DNA of 64,000 bases from DAOSVX01 sp964447275 (GCA_964447275.1 CAYURI010000003.1:1-64000), one strand, 5' to 3'. Shown: positions 49,392-58,761, counted from the first letter of the stretch. Translations and numbers: made by a program. Notes: generated by a model not told the origin, from the sequence alone.

Positions 49392-51056
49392 TTGAATAGT
49401 AATATTGAACTTAAAATAAATGGCATAATAAATACGTATCCAATTGGTATAACTCTTTTTGAGTTGAGTAAATATTTTCAAGATAAATTAGCTAACCCAA
49501 TTATTGCCGCCAAAATAAATAATATTGTTTTTCCTTTATATGATAAGATTAAAAATAATTGTGAAATAAAGTTTATTGATGTTAATGATATAAATGGTCA
49601 GACGATGTATTTAGCTGGTCTTAAATTCATTCTTATTACAGCTCTTAAAGATCTTTTCGGTGAAGAAGCCAACATTGAATATTTAAATTCTTTAGATAAA
49701 GGTCTTTATGCTGAAGTGAAAATTGGTGAAAAGTTAACTTCTCTAAACGTTCAAAGAATTATTAATAAAGTTCAAGAAATAGTTGATATGGATCTTCTGT
49801 TTGAGAAGATAACTGTTAAGAAAAAAGAAGCAATTAATTTTTTACTTAAAAATGATGAAATTGAAAAAGCTAAAAATATTCAAAATTTATCAAATAGTAC
49901 AGTGGTGTTTTTTAAATTAAAGAATTATTTTAATTACTTCTACGCCGATTTACCTTATAGTACTAAAGCCATAAATAAGTTTGCGATTGATTTAATTGAT
50001 GATAATCATTTGCTACTAAGATTTCCTACAGCTAGAAGTAATAATAAGATTCCAGAATTTAGAAAGTATGATAAAACATTGGAATGCTTTTCTTGTTATC
50101 GCGGGTGGTTAAACGATCTAAAGACTCCTTATGTTTCTAGTTTAAATGATTTAATTTCTAAAAATAAAATAAGAGAGTTTATTCAAATTAATGAAATATA
50201 TATTGATAATCAGTTTAAAGAAATAGCTAGTAAAATAAGTTTAAATAAACAAATCAAATTAATTTTAATGGCTGGACCTTCATCTTCTGGCAAAACCACA
50301 AGTGCTCATAAGTTATCGTTATATTTAAAATATAATGGAATAAATTCAATTATTATTTCGGCTGATGATTATTTTAAAGAAAAAGAAGAATATATTAAAG
50401 ATTTAAATGGTGAAATAGACTTTGAATCACCAGATAATTTAGATATCTCACTTTTGAATAATCAATTAGGCAGTTTGTTAAACGGTGAAGAAGTATCAAT
50501 GCCTAAGTTTAACTTCTTTACTGGTAAGAAAGAATATAAAGGCAGAGTAGTAAAACTTAATTCAAATGATGTCATCATATTAGAAGGCATCCATTGTTTA
50601 AATAATAATTTAACTTCATATATTGATAATACTTTAAAATATAAAATTTATGTAAGTCCTTTTATGCCCCTTAGAATTGATAAACATAATCATATCTCAA
50701 CTGTTGATTTAAGACTTATAAGAAGAATAGTTAGGGACTCAGTATTTAGAGGATACTTAGTTGATGAAACGATTGCTGGTTGGCAGAAAGTTCGTCGTGG
50801 TGAAGAGGAATATATTTTCCCTTATCAAGAAGAGGTTGATGATATTATTAACACTGCTTCAATATTTGAACTAGGAATACTAAAAGTATATGCTGAACCG
50901 CTTTTATACTCTGTTCCAGTTAATTCGCCTTATTATGAAGAAGCAAGAAGATTACTAGGATATTTAAGAATATATTTTCCTATTACTAGCGAATATTTGC
51001 CGGGCAGTTCGATATTAAGAGAATTTATTGGTAATAGTATATTTGATCCTCATTAG
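49392..51056 (+). CDS. Nucleoside kinase (uridine kinase domain with N-terminal TGS/ThrRS-like domains)
   Basis: 554 aa. A TGS-like domain (1-65), a region resembling the threonyl-tRNA synthetase second additional domain (about 65-220), then a phosphoribulokinase/uridine kinase domain with Walker A AGPSSSGKTTS (about 290-300), SADDYF and VIILEGIHCLN. This fusion is common in Firmicutes and Thermotogae and phosphorylates nucleosides. The start is TTG 49392, 6 bases after AAGAGGG. Confidence 0.85.
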   Translation: MNSNIELKINGIINTYPIGITLFELSKYFQDKLANPIIAAKINNIVFPLYDKIKNNCEIKFIDVNDINGQTMYLAGLKFILITALKDLFGEEANIEYLNSLDKGLYAEVKIGEKLTSLNVQRIINKVQEIVDMDLLFEKITVKKKEAINFLLKNDEIEKAKNIQNLSNSTVVFFKLKNYFNYFYADLPYSTKAINKFAIDLIDDNHLLLRFPTARSNNKIPEFRKYDKTLECFSCYRGWLNDLKTPYVSSLNDLISKNKIREFIQINEIYIDNQFKEIASKISLNKQIKLILMAGPSSSGKTTSAHKLSLYLKYNGINSIIISADDYFKEKEEYIKDLNGEIDFESPDNLDISLLNNQLGSLLNGEEVSMPKFNFFTGKKEYKGRVVKLNSNDVIILEGIHCLNNNLTSYIDNTLKYKIYVSPFMPLRIDKHNHISTVDLRLIRRIVRDSVFRGYLVDETIAGWQKVRRGEEEYIFPYQEEVDDIINTASIFELGILKVYAEPLLYSVPVNSPYYEEARRLLGYLRIYFPITSEYLPGSSILREFIGNSIFDPH

Positions 51057-51072
51057 AAAGAAGGAATAAAAA

Positions 51073-52074
51073 ATGATAAAAGTAGCAATTAATGGTTTTG
51101 GTAGAATTGGTAGATTAGCCTTTCGCGAATTAATACTAAATAAGGAATATAAAGTAGTGGCAATTAATGATTTAACATCGGCTAGGGACTTAGCTTACTA
51201 TTTAAAATATGATACTAATCATCGTTCTTTTTATCCAAATTATATAACGAATGATGATAATGGCATTATCTTTAATGGCGAAAAAGTCCAAGTATTTAAT
51301 GAAACTGATCCAGAGAAACTTCCTTGGAGAGATTTAGATGTTGATGTAGTGTTAGAATGCACTGGTAAGTTTACTGATTATAATGAAGCGATGAAGCATA
51401 TTAATGCCGGGGCTAAAAAAGTTTTAATTAGTGCTCCTGGTAAAGGGGAAATGAAAACGATTGTTTACAATGTTAATGATAGTATTTTAGACGGTAGTGA
51501 AAAAGTTGTTTCGGCAGCTAGTTGCACAACTAATTGTTTAGCCCCAGTCCTAAAAATTATTAATGATAACATTGGTATTGTTAAAGGCTTTATGGTAACA
51601 GTCCATGCTTATACTAATGATCAAGAGACTCTAGATATTCCTCATAAAAAAGGCATAGAGTCAAGAAGGGGTAGAGCAGCAGCACAAAATATTGTGCCAT
51701 CTTCAACTGGAGCAGCTAGCGCCATTGGTTTAGTTATACCAGAATTAAAAGACAAGCTTGATGGTTGTGCTTACCGTGTTCCAGTAAGTGATGGATCACT
51801 TATTGATGTAACTTTAGAACTAAAAAGGAACACCACAAAAGAAGAAATTAATAATTTATTTAAAACTAACCAAAATGATACTATTATGTATACTGAAGAT
51901 CCAATTGTATCTAGTGATATATTAGGTAAAAGAATTGGCGCTTTGGTTGATGGCTTATTAACTAATATTGTTGAATCAGATGGTAAACAACTAGTAAAAG
52001 TAGTGGCTTGGTATGATAATGAAGTTGGGTATACCGCTCAGATGATTAAAACATTTAGCAAACTATTTAAATAA
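51073..52074 (+). CDS. gap: Glyceraldehyde-3-phosphate dehydrogenase
   Basis: 333 aa, glycolytic NAD-dependent enzyme. Rossmann start VAINGFGRIGRLAFRE, catalytic SAASCTTNCLAPV (Cys about 152), HAYTNDQ and the C-terminal WYDNEVGYTAQM are all present. RBS AAAGAAGGAA. It stands alone between the nucleoside kinase and the S10 cluster rather than in a gap-pgk-tpi operon. Confidence 0.97.
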   Translation: MIKVAINGFGRIGRLAFRELILNKEYKVVAINDLTSARDLAYYLKYDTNHRSFYPNYITNDDNGIIFNGEKVQVFNETDPEKLPWRDLDVDVVLECTGKFTDYNEAMKHINAGAKKVLISAPGKGEMKTIVYNVNDSILDGSEKVVSAASCTTNCLAPVLKIINDNIGIVKGFMVTVHAYTNDQETLDIPHKKGIESRRGRAAAQNIVPSSTGAASAIGLVIPELKDKLDGCAYRVPVSDGSLIDVTLELKRNTTKEEINNLFKTNQNDTIMYTEDPIVSSDILGKRIGALVDGLLTNIVESDGKQLVKVVAWYDNEVGYTAQMIKTFSKLFK

Positions 52075-52096
52075 CTCTTTCAAGAGTTATTTTTTT
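52070..52096 (+). terminator. Intrinsic terminator after gap
   Basis: AATAACTCT (52070-52078), loop TTCA, AGAGTTATT (52083-52091), T-run to 52096. It overlaps the stop codon. Confidence 0.85.
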
Positions 52097-52120
52097 AGTA
52101 TTAAAGTTACATTTTACCCC

Positions 52121-52149
52121 TAGACAAAAGGCTTAGATATTGCTATAAT
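52121..52149 (+). promoter_or_regulatory. Promoter of the S10 ribosomal protein cluster
   Basis: TAGACA (52121-52126), 17-bp spacer, extended -10 TGCTATAAT (52141-52149). Confidence 0.7.
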
Positions 52150-52155
52150 CTTCGT

Positions 52156-52266
52156 TGTATGACTGCTGAGAGGCGTGAGGTTGCTGACACACTAGGTTGA
52201 GTTGCTTACATCTTTCCTAATGTCAGGTTATTTGCGCGGAGCAAGTCTGTACTAGATATAGACGAA
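52156..52266 (+). promoter_or_regulatory. S10 operon leader RNA
   Basis: About 110 transcribed bases with no gene precede rpsJ. The sequence has GC-rich blocks unusual for this genome (GCTGAGAGGCGTGAGG, TTGCGCGGAGCAAG) that can form several stems. Such leaders before rpsJ are widespread in Bacillota and in other bacteria mediate control by L4. The role here is inferred from position and composition. Confidence 0.5.
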
Positions 52267-52280
52267 GGGAGGACATGAAA

Positions 52281-52589
52281 ATGTCAAAAGAAAAAGTTCG
52301 TATTAGACTAAAAGCTTATGATCATAGAATTCTTGATCAAGCAGCTGTTAGAATAATTGAAACAGTAAAAAGAACTGGAGGAATTGTATCAGGTCCAGTA
52401 CCACTTCCAACCGAGATTGAAAAAGTAACGGTTTTAAGTGCAGTACATAAATATAAAGACGCAAGAGAACAATTTGAAATGCGTACTCATAAAAGACTTA
52501 TTGATATTAAAGACCCTAGTAAAGAAACAATTGATGCTTTATCTCATTTGGATTTGCCAAGTGGCGTAGACATTGAAATAAAATTATAA
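52281..52589 (+). CDS. rpsJ: 30S ribosomal protein S10
   Basis: 102 aa; also NusE, the elongation/antitermination partner of NusB. MSKEKVRIRLKAYDHRILDQ is the family start. ATG 52281 is 8 bases after AGGGAGG; an ATG at 52275 is too close. First gene of the S10-spc cluster. Confidence 0.97.
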   Translation: MSKEKVRIRLKAYDHRILDQAAVRIIETVKRTGGIVSGPVPLPTEIEKVTVLSAVHKYKDAREQFEMRTHKRLIDIKDPSKETIDALSHLDLPSGVDIEIKL

Positions 52590-52607
52590 TAGTTGGAGGA
52601 AGAAAGT

Positions 52608-53423
52608 ATGAAAGGAATCTTAGGTCGTAAAATCGGCATGACCGAAGTTTTTACGAAAGATGGAAAATTAATTCCAGTCACAGTAGTTGAAGTAACACCT
52701 AATGTTGTTACTCAAGTTAAGACTAATGAGATAGATGGCTATAACAGCATTCAATTAGCATTCTGTGATAAAAAAGAAAAAAATACTAGTAAAGCTAGTA
52801 TGGGACACACAAAAAAAGCTAACACCACTCCTAAGCGCTTCTTAAAAGAAATGAGAAATATGGAAGGCGCTTATACTGTAGGAGACCAAATAGGCGCAGA
52901 TTTATTTGCTTCTGGAGAAACAGTTGATGTTACTGGAACAAGTAAAGGTAAGGGCTTTCAAGGCGCTATCAAGCGTTTTAATCAAACTCGTGGGCCAATG
53001 TCTCATGGATCTAGATATCATAGAGGACCAGGTTCTCTTGGTACAATGAGACCGATGAGAGTATTTAAGGCTAAAAAGTTACCAGGACACATGGGACATG
53101 AAACAATTACAGTTCAAAACTTAAAAATTGTTGAAGTAAATGCTAATGAAAACTATATTTTAGTAAGTGGTAATGTACCAGGACCTAAAAATGGCTTAGT
53201 ATTAATTAGATCAGCTGTTAAAGGATCACCTAAGAAAGTTGTACCAATTGAATTGGTTAACTATGAAGAAGTTGAAACTGTTGTTGATGAAGTAATTGAA
53301 GAAGCTGAAGTAGAAAATATAGAAGAAGTAACTACTCCATCTACATCTGCTGAAACAGTTGAAGAACAACCTAGTGAAGAAGTAACAGAAGAACAAGCAA
53401 CTGAAGAAGGGGCAGGTGAATAA
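52608..53423 (+). CDS. rplC: 50S ribosomal protein L3 with acidic C-terminal extension
   Basis: 271 aa; L3 is normally about 205-215 aa. Residues 1-217 are standard (MKGILGRKIGMTEVF, TRGPMSHGSRYHRGPGSLG). The last 54 residues form a tail rich in E, V and T, ending TEEQATEEGAGE. The tail has no membrane segment and looks disordered. The start ATG 52608 has GGAGGAAG. Confidence 0.95.
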   Translation: MKGILGRKIGMTEVFTKDGKLIPVTVVEVTPNVVTQVKTNEIDGYNSIQLAFCDKKEKNTSKASMGHTKKANTTPKRFLKEMRNMEGAYTVGDQIGADLFASGETVDVTGTSKGKGFQGAIKRFNQTRGPMSHGSRYHRGPGSLGTMRPMRVFKAKKLPGHMGHETITVQNLKIVEVNANENYILVSGNVPGPKNGLVLIRSAVKGSPKKVVPIELVNYEEVETVVDEVIEEAEVENIEEVTTPSTSAETVEEQPSEEVTEEQATEEGAGE

Positions 53424-53425
53424 TC

Positions 53426-54049
53426 ATGGCTAAAGTAAGTTTAATAAAATTAAATGGTGAAAAAGTAAAAGATATTACTTTAGAAGATGGTATTTGGAAT
53501 ATTGAGATAAATAAAGATATTCTAAGTAAAGCTCTAAGATTATCATTAGCTTCACAAAACCAAGGCACAAAGAAAACTAAAACTCGTGGTGAAGTAAGTG
53601 GTAGTGGTAAAAAGCCATGGAAACAAAAAGGAACAGGACGTGCTCGTGCTGGTCAAAAAAGAAGCCCAGTTTGGGTTGGTGGTGGCCATACATTTGCTTT
53701 AACCAGCAAAGAAAACACCATTAAGATGAATAAAAAAGAAAGAGTTATTGCTATTAAGAGTGCTTTATCAACTAAATTCCAAAATAAAGAATTAGTGGTT
53801 GTTGAAGCAATGATGTTACCTACTTTGAAGACTAAAGAATTAAATGATATTTTAAAAGCTTTAAAAGTTAGTAAAAAAGTTTTATTTGTTACAGTTGAAG
53901 AAAATGAAAATCTATATATGGCAAGTAGAAACTTAACTAATATTGGTCATATCATGGCTAAAGAAATTAACATTTTAGATGTTATAAATAGTGGTACTTT
54001 AGTACTTGATGAAGCATCAGTAAAATATGTTGAGGAGGTGCTTAAATAA
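53426..54049 (+). CDS. rplD: 50S ribosomal protein L4
   Basis: 207 aa. GRARAGQKRSPVWVGGGHTFALT is the long loop that lines the exit tunnel. 2 bases after rplC; the TAATG junction overlaps rplW by 1 base. Confidence 0.96.
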   Translation: MAKVSLIKLNGEKVKDITLEDGIWNIEINKDILSKALRLSLASQNQGTKKTKTRGEVSGSGKKPWKQKGTGRARAGQKRSPVWVGGGHTFALTSKENTIKMNKKERVIAIKSALSTKFQNKELVVVEAMMLPTLKTKELNDILKALKVSKKVLFVTVEENENLYMASRNLTNIGHIMAKEINILDVINSGTLVLDEASVKYVEEVLK

Positions 54050-54318
54050 TGAGAGATATTATTATTGCACCGTTAATAACGGAAAAAGTTAGTCGTCTTG
54101 CTCAAGATGGGAAAACTTATATTTTTAAAGTAAGTAAGAAAGCTAATAAATTTGAAATTAAACAAGCAATTGAAGAAGCTTTTGGTGTTAAAGTGGCAAG
54201 TGTTAATACTTCGATTACTAAGCCAAAAGATAAAAGAGTCGGTAAACATACCGGTCAAACTAAAACATTTAAAAAAGCTATCATCACTTTAGTTGATGGC
54301 CAAAGAATAGATGTTTAG
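54049..54318 (+). CDS. rplW: 50S ribosomal protein L23
   Basis: 89 aa at the tunnel exit, docking site for SRP and trigger factor. Start IIAPLITEKVSRL and FKVSKKANKFEIKQAIEEAFGVKV are typical. RBS GAGGTGC at the end of rplD. Confidence 0.95.
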   Translation: MRDIIIAPLITEKVSRLAQDGKTYIFKVSKKANKFEIKQAIEEAFGVKVASVNTSITKPKDKRVGKHTGQTKTFKKAIITLVDGQRIDV

Positions 54319-54333
54319 GGAGGATGATTAGTA

Positions 54334-55170
54334 ATGCCAGTAAAAAATTATAAACCTACTACTAATGGTAGAAGAGGCATGTCCACTTTAATAAACAGTG
54401 AAATAACTGCTAAGAAACCACAAAAAAGTTTAACTGTATCAAAAAGTAAAACTGGTGGAAGAAATAATCAAGGCAGAATGACTGTTAGACATATTGGTGG
54501 AGGAGCTAAACAAAAATACCGTATCATCGACTTTAAACGTGATAAGTTTGATGTTACTGGTAAAGTAGTATCAATTGAATATGATCCAAATAGAAATGCT
54601 AATATTGCTTTAATCGCTTATAAAGATGGCGAAAAAAGATATATTATCGCTCCTAAAGATTTAAAAGTTAATATGATAATTTCTAGTGGCGAAAATGCTG
54701 ATATTAGAGTTGGAAATGCATTACCTTTGAAAAACATTCCAGTTGGTACTGTAATTCATAATATTGAGTTAAAACCAAAAAAAGGCGGCGAATTATGTAG
54801 AGCTGCTGGAGCAAGTGCTCAAATTCTTGGCAAAGAAGGCAAATATGTTATGTTAAGACTTCAAAGTAGCGAAATGCGTAAAGTTTTAGAAACTTGTATG
54901 GCTACAGTTGGAGTTGTTGGTAACGAAGATGCTGAACTTGTTAATTTAGGTAAAGCAGGACGCAAACGTCATATGGGCGTTCGCCCAACCAATAGAGGTT
55001 CAGCTATGAACCCTAATGACCATCCACATGGTGGTGGTGAAGGTAGAACACCAATTGGTAGAAAAGGGCCAGTTACTCCTTGGGGTAAACCAGCTCTTGG
55101 CTATAAAACTAGAAAAAACAAAAATAAATCAAATAAGCTTATTGTAAGTAGAAAGAAACCTAGGAGGTAG
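54334..55170 (+). CDS. rplB: 50S ribosomal protein L2
   Basis: 278 aa, peptidyl-transferase core protein. Conserved end: GVRPTNRGSAMNPNDHPHGGGEGR with the key His, then the basic tail. RBS GGGAGGATGA. Confidence 0.97.
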   Translation: MPVKNYKPTTNGRRGMSTLINSEITAKKPQKSLTVSKSKTGGRNNQGRMTVRHIGGGAKQKYRIIDFKRDKFDVTGKVVSIEYDPNRNANIALIAYKDGEKRYIIAPKDLKVNMIISSGENADIRVGNALPLKNIPVGTVIHNIELKPKKGGELCRAAGASAQILGKEGKYVMLRLQSSEMRKVLETCMATVGVVGNEDAELVNLGKAGRKRHMGVRPTNRGSAMNPNDHPHGGGEGRTPIGRKGPVTPWGKPALGYKTRKNKNKSNKLIVSRKKPRR

Positions 55171-55175
55171 AAAAA

Positions 55176-55448
55176 ATGGCTAGAAGTTTAAAAAAAGGCC
55201 CTTATGTATTTGATAGATTATTAAATAAAATAAGAAAGAATAATGAAAATGGCAAAAAAGAAGTTATTAAAACCTGGTCAAGAAGATCAACTATCTACCC
55301 AGATTTTATTGGTCATACAATAGCAGTCCACAATGGCAAAGAGTTTATTCCTGTTTATATTACAGAAGATATGGTAGGACATAAACTAGGTGAATTTTCT
55401 TTAACCCGTAAATTTACCGGCCATGCTGGAAATAAAAAAGAAAGTTAG
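55176..55448 (+). CDS. rpsS: 30S ribosomal protein S19
   Basis: 90 aa. RSLKKGPYVFDRLL and GHKLGEFSLTRKFTGHAG are diagnostic; contacts S13 and the A-site tRNA. RBS AGGAGG at the end of rplB. Confidence 0.96.
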   Translation: MARSLKKGPYVFDRLLNKIRKNNENGKKEVIKTWSRRSTIYPDFIGHTIAVHNGKEFIPVYITEDMVGHKLGEFSLTRKFTGHAGNKKES

Positions 55449-55458
55449 GAGGTAGCTA

Positions 55459-55803
55459 ATGGAAGCTTATGCAATTCACAAAAGTGCAATGATTAAACCA
55501 AGAAAAGCCAGAATGACATTAGATCTTATCAGAGGCAAAAAAGTTGTTGTTGCGGAAAGTATTTTAGAAGCAACTAACACTTTAGCAAGTCGTTTAATTA
55601 TCAAAGTTTTAAAATCAGCTACTGCTAATGCTACTAATAACTTAGGATTAAACAAAGAAGATTTAATTATCTCAGAATGCTTTATTAATGGTGGTCCAGT
55701 TCTTAAAAGAATTAAGTTTGGATCTCGTACTAAAGTTGATAGACGTGATAAGAGAACAAGTCATATTACTGTAAAAGTAAGTGACGGAAAGGTTGGTGCT
55801 TAA
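55459..55803 (+). CDS. rplV: 50S ribosomal protein L22
   Basis: 114 aa. Starts with AIHKSAMIKPRKARMTLDLIRGK; its beta-hairpin (GPVLKRIKFGSRTKVD) reaches the tunnel constriction. RBS AGGAGG. Confidence 0.95.
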   Translation: MEAYAIHKSAMIKPRKARMTLDLIRGKKVVVAESILEATNTLASRLIIKVLKSATANATNNLGLNKEDLIISECFINGGPVLKRIKFGSRTKVDRRDKRTSHITVKVSDGKVGA

Positions 55804-55806
55804 TAT

Positions 55807-56484
55807 ATGGGTCAAAAAGTAAATCCAGTCAGTTATAGACTTGGTGTTAATAAAACTTGGGATTCAAAATGGTATGCATCAAAAGATTACGCTACTTATT
55901 TAAATAAGGATCTTAAGATTCGTGAATTTCTTGAAAAAGCATTAAAAGAAGCAGCTGTTGCTTCAATAATCATTGAGAGAAATAAAAAAAGAACTGATAT
56001 TACAATTAATACTGCAAGACCAGGTGTCATAATTGGCCGTGGTGGCGAAGATATTGATAAGTTAAGAAAAGCATTAAATAAATTAGTTGATGAAGAAATT
56101 TATATTTCTATCGTTGAAGTAAAACAACCAGATATAAATGCTAAATTAGTTGCTGATTCAATTGCTTATCAAATTGCTAATAGAGGACCATTTAGGGGAG
56201 CTCAAAAAAGAGCGATAAGAAATGCCATGAAAGCTGGAGCAAAAGGAATTAAAACTGCTGTTTCAGGAAGACTTGGTGGAGCTGAAATGGCTCGTACTGA
56301 ATGGTATGTAGAAGGTACTGTTCCACTTCATACTTTAAGAGCTAATATTGATTATGCCACAAGTACAGCACAAACGATTTATGGCAAAATTGGTGTTAAA
56401 GTATGGATTTATACTGGAGAAGTATTAAATACCAAAAAACAAGATAAGGGAGTTGATACTAATGTTGATACCAAAAAGAACTAA
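55807..56484 (+). CDS. rpsC: 30S ribosomal protein S3
   Basis: 225 aa. MGQKVNPVSYRLGVNKTWDSKWY, the KH motif ARPGVIIGRGGEDI, and the C-terminal GRLGGAEMARTEWY at the mRNA entry. Overlaps rplP by 23 bases. Confidence 0.96.
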   Translation: MGQKVNPVSYRLGVNKTWDSKWYASKDYATYLNKDLKIREFLEKALKEAAVASIIIERNKKRTDITINTARPGVIIGRGGEDIDKLRKALNKLVDEEIYISIVEVKQPDINAKLVADSIAYQIANRGPFRGAQKRAIRNAMKAGAKGIKTAVSGRLGGAEMARTEWYVEGTVPLHTLRANIDYATSTAQTIYGKIGVKVWIYTGEVLNTKKQDKGVDTNVDTKKN

Positions 56485-56896
56485 ATATAAAAAATCACAT
56501 CGCATTAGTTATGATGGTCATGCCAGAGGAAACACCAAGTTAAATCAAGGTGACTATGGTTTAATGGCAAAAGAAGGAGCATGGATAAGTGCTCGTCAAA
56601 TTGAAGCTGCTCGTATTGCGATGACTCGTTATATGAAACGTGGCGGCAAAGTATGGATTAATATTTTCCCACACTTACCATTAACAAAGAAGCCTTTAGA
56701 AACCAGACAAGGTACTGGAAAAGGTTCTGTTGAGGAATGGGTAGCAGTAGTTAAAGAAGGCAAAATTATGTTTGAAATAGGTGAAATTGATGAAGCTACA
56801 GCAAGAGAAGCATTTAGATTAGCAATGCATAAATTACCTGTTACATGTAAGTTTGTCAAAAGAGAAGAAAAGGCTGGTGACAGTAATGAAGATTAA
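56462..56896 (+). CDS. rplP: 50S ribosomal protein L16
   Basis: 144 aa, near the A-site tRNA. MLIPKRTKYKKSHR is the canonical start, so ATG 56462 is used, after AAGGGAG 8-9 bases upstream. Overlaps rpsC and rpmC. Confidence 0.95.
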   Translation: MLIPKRTKYKKSHRISYDGHARGNTKLNQGDYGLMAKEGAWISARQIEAARIAMTRYMKRGGKVWINIFPHLPLTKKPLETRQGTGKGSVEEWVAVVKEGKIMFEIGEIDEATAREAFRLAMHKLPVTCKFVKREEKAGDSNED

Positions 56897-57098
56897 TGAA
56901 ATTAGAAAATTAAGTGATACAGATTTAGTTAAAAAGATTGATGAGTTAAAAAAGACTTTATTTGATCTTAGAATGAAACACGCAACAGGATCACTTGATA
57001 AACCATCTGATTTAAAAAATACTCGTAAAGCTGTTGCTAGAATGAAAACAGTCTTAAAAGAAAGACAAAATGGAAAGGTGGATAATAATGGAAAGTAA
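56886..57098 (+). CDS. rpmC: 50S ribosomal protein L29
   Basis: 70 aa two-helix protein at the tunnel exit: MKINEIRKLSDTDLVKKIDELKK-like start and a LDLRMKHATG-like middle (FDLRMKHATGSLDKPSDLK). ATG 56886 follows GGTGA; longer upstream frames run inside rplP. Confidence 0.93.
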   Translation: MKINEIRKLSDTDLVKKIDELKKTLFDLRMKHATGSLDKPSDLKNTRKAVARMKTVLKERQNGKVDNNGK

Positions 57099-57345
57099 GA
57101 AAACGGAATTAATTGGTAAAGTAGTAAGTGCTAAATGTGATAAAACAATCACCGTTTTAGTTGAAACTTATCGTAAAGATCCCCTTTATAAAAAACGTGT
57201 AAAATATTCTAAAAAATATTATGCACATGATGAAAAAAATACTGCTAAAGAAGGGGATACAGTTTTAATATCAAGCACTAGACCATTATCTAAATTAAAA
57301 AGATATGAGTTAGTAAAAGTACTTGAAAAAGCTGTTATCTTATAA
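57088..57345 (+). CDS. rpsQ: 30S ribosomal protein S17
   Basis: 85 aa OB-fold protein. KTELIGKVVSAKCDKTITVLVE and the later SKKYYAHDEKNTAKEGD are typical. ATG 57088, 8 bases after AAGGTGG, overlapping rpmC by 11 bases. Confidence 0.95.
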   Translation: MESKKTELIGKVVSAKCDKTITVLVETYRKDPLYKKRVKYSKKYYAHDEKNTAKEGDTVLISSTRPLSKLKRYELVKVLEKAVIL

Positions 57346-57356
57346 GGAGGGTTATC

Positions 57357-57725
57357 ATGGTTCAACAAGAAAGTAGATTAAAAGTTGCCGATAACTCAGG
57401 AGCTAGAGAAGTTCTAGTTATTAGAGTTCTTGGCGGCAGTAAAGTTAAAACAGCTAACATTGGTGATGTTGTTGTTGCGACAGTAAAAAAGGCTATTCCA
57501 AATAGCACAACACCAAAAGGTAAAGTAGTAAAAGCTGTTATTGTAAGAAGCGTTCAAGGAGTTAGAAGAGACGATGGTTCATATATCAAATTTGATGATA
57601 ATGCTTGCGTTTTAATCAAAGATGATAAGACTCCAATTGGAACTAGAGTTTTAGGGCCTGTTGCTCGTGAACTTCGTGATAAAGATTACATGAAGATAGT
57701 ATCACTTGCGACAGAAGTATTATAG
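57357..57725 (+). CDS. rplN: 50S ribosomal protein L14
   Basis: 122 aa. MVQQESRLKVADNSGAREV is the universal start. Binds silencing factor RsfS and forms bridges to 16S rRNA. RBS AAGGAGGG. Confidence 0.97.
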   Translation: MVQQESRLKVADNSGAREVLVIRVLGGSKVKTANIGDVVVATVKKAIPNSTTPKGKVVKAVIVRSVQGVRRDDGSYIKFDDNACVLIKDDKTPIGTRVLGPVARELRDKDYMKIVSLATEVL

Positions 57726-57733
57726 GTGATGAT

Positions 57734-58003
57734 ATGTTTGTAAAAGTTGGAGATAAAGTTAAAGTTATTGCTGGAGCTAATAAAGGCAAAGAAGGCAAAG
57801 TACTAAAAACTTTTAAATTAGAAAACAAAGTATTAGTTGAAGGTGTTCATATTATTAAGAAACACCAAAAACCAACTAATACCAATGACAAAGGTGGCAT
57901 TATTGAAAGAGAAGCCCCTATTCATGCATCAAATGTAAAAGTCTTAAAAGAAGAAACTAAAAAAGAACCAGCCAAGAAGAAAACTGAAAAGAAAGTGGCA
58001 TAG
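57734..58003 (+). CDS. rplX: 50S ribosomal protein L24
   Basis: 89 aa; KOW motif KVGDKVKVIAGANKGKEGKVLK. The C-terminus carries a short Lys-rich tail (KKEPAKKKTEKKVA), and the protein is somewhat shorter than the usual 100 aa because the middle is compact. Confidence 0.94.
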   Translation: MFVKVGDKVKVIAGANKGKEGKVLKTFKLENKVLVEGVHIIKKHQKPTNTNDKGGIIEREAPIHASNVKVLKEETKKEPAKKKTEKKVA

Positions 58004-58012
58004 GGTGATAAA

Positions 58013-58552
58013 ATGAGTACATTTAAAAAATTATATGAAGAAAAGATTAAACCAGAACTAGCTAAAGAATTTAAATATGCGTCAGCAATGCAAATTCCTA
58101 AGTTAGAAAAAATAGTTATAAATATGGGCGTTGGTGAAGGCAGTCAAGATTCAAAATTTGTTGAAGCAGCTGCTAAGGACTTAGAAATTATCACTGGTCA
58201 AAAGCCAGTTATAACTAAGGCTAAAAAATCAATTTCTAGTTTTAAACTACGTGCTGGTGTATCAATTGGTGCTAAAGTAACCCTACGTGGCGAAAATATG
58301 TACAATTTCTTAGAAAAATTAATTAAAGTTGCTATTCCTCGTGTAAGAGATTTCCGTGGCTTAAATAATAAAGCTTATGATGGTAGAGGAAATTATACTT
58401 TAGGAATAAAAGAACAATTAATATTCCCAGAAATTGACTATGATAATATATTAAAAATAAGAGGTATGGATATTGTATTTGTTACTACAGCAAAAACAAA
58501 CGAAGAAGCACACGCTTTATTAAGCGCCTTCGGAATGCCATTTAGAAAGTAG
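58013..58552 (+). CDS. rplE: 50S ribosomal protein L5
   Basis: 179 aa, binds 5S rRNA. KLEKIVINMGVGEGSQDSK, GQKPVITKAKKSISSFKLR and FPEIDYDNI are conserved. 9 bases after rplX. Confidence 0.97.
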   Translation: MSTFKKLYEEKIKPELAKEFKYASAMQIPKLEKIVINMGVGEGSQDSKFVEAAAKDLEIITGQKPVITKAKKSISSFKLRAGVSIGAKVTLRGENMYNFLEKLIKVAIPRVRDFRGLNNKAYDGRGNYTLGIKEQLIFPEIDYDNILKIRGMDIVFVTTAKTNEEAHALLSAFGMPFRK

Positions 58553-58563
58553 GAGATGAAGTT

Positions 58564-58749
58564 ATGGCAAGAAAAAGTTTAATAATAAAATCTAAACAAA
58601 CACCAAAATTTTCAACTCGTGCTTATACTAGATGCGAAAGATGTGGACGCCCACATAGCGTATTAAGAAAATACAAATTATGCCGTATTTGCTTTAGAGA
58701 ATTAGCAAGTAAAGGCCAAATACCTGGCGTAACGAAATCAAGTTGGTAA
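58564..58749 (+). CDS. rpsZ: 30S ribosomal protein S14 type Z (zinc form)
   Basis: 61 aa with two zinc CxxC pairs, CERCGRPH and CRICF; this short zinc form is the standard S14 of Bacillota. RBS AGGAGATG. Confidence 0.96.
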   Translation: MARKSLIIKSKQTPKFSTRAYTRCERCGRPHSVLRKYKLCRICFRELASKGQIPGVTKSSW

Positions 58750-58761
58750 GGAGAAGATAAT

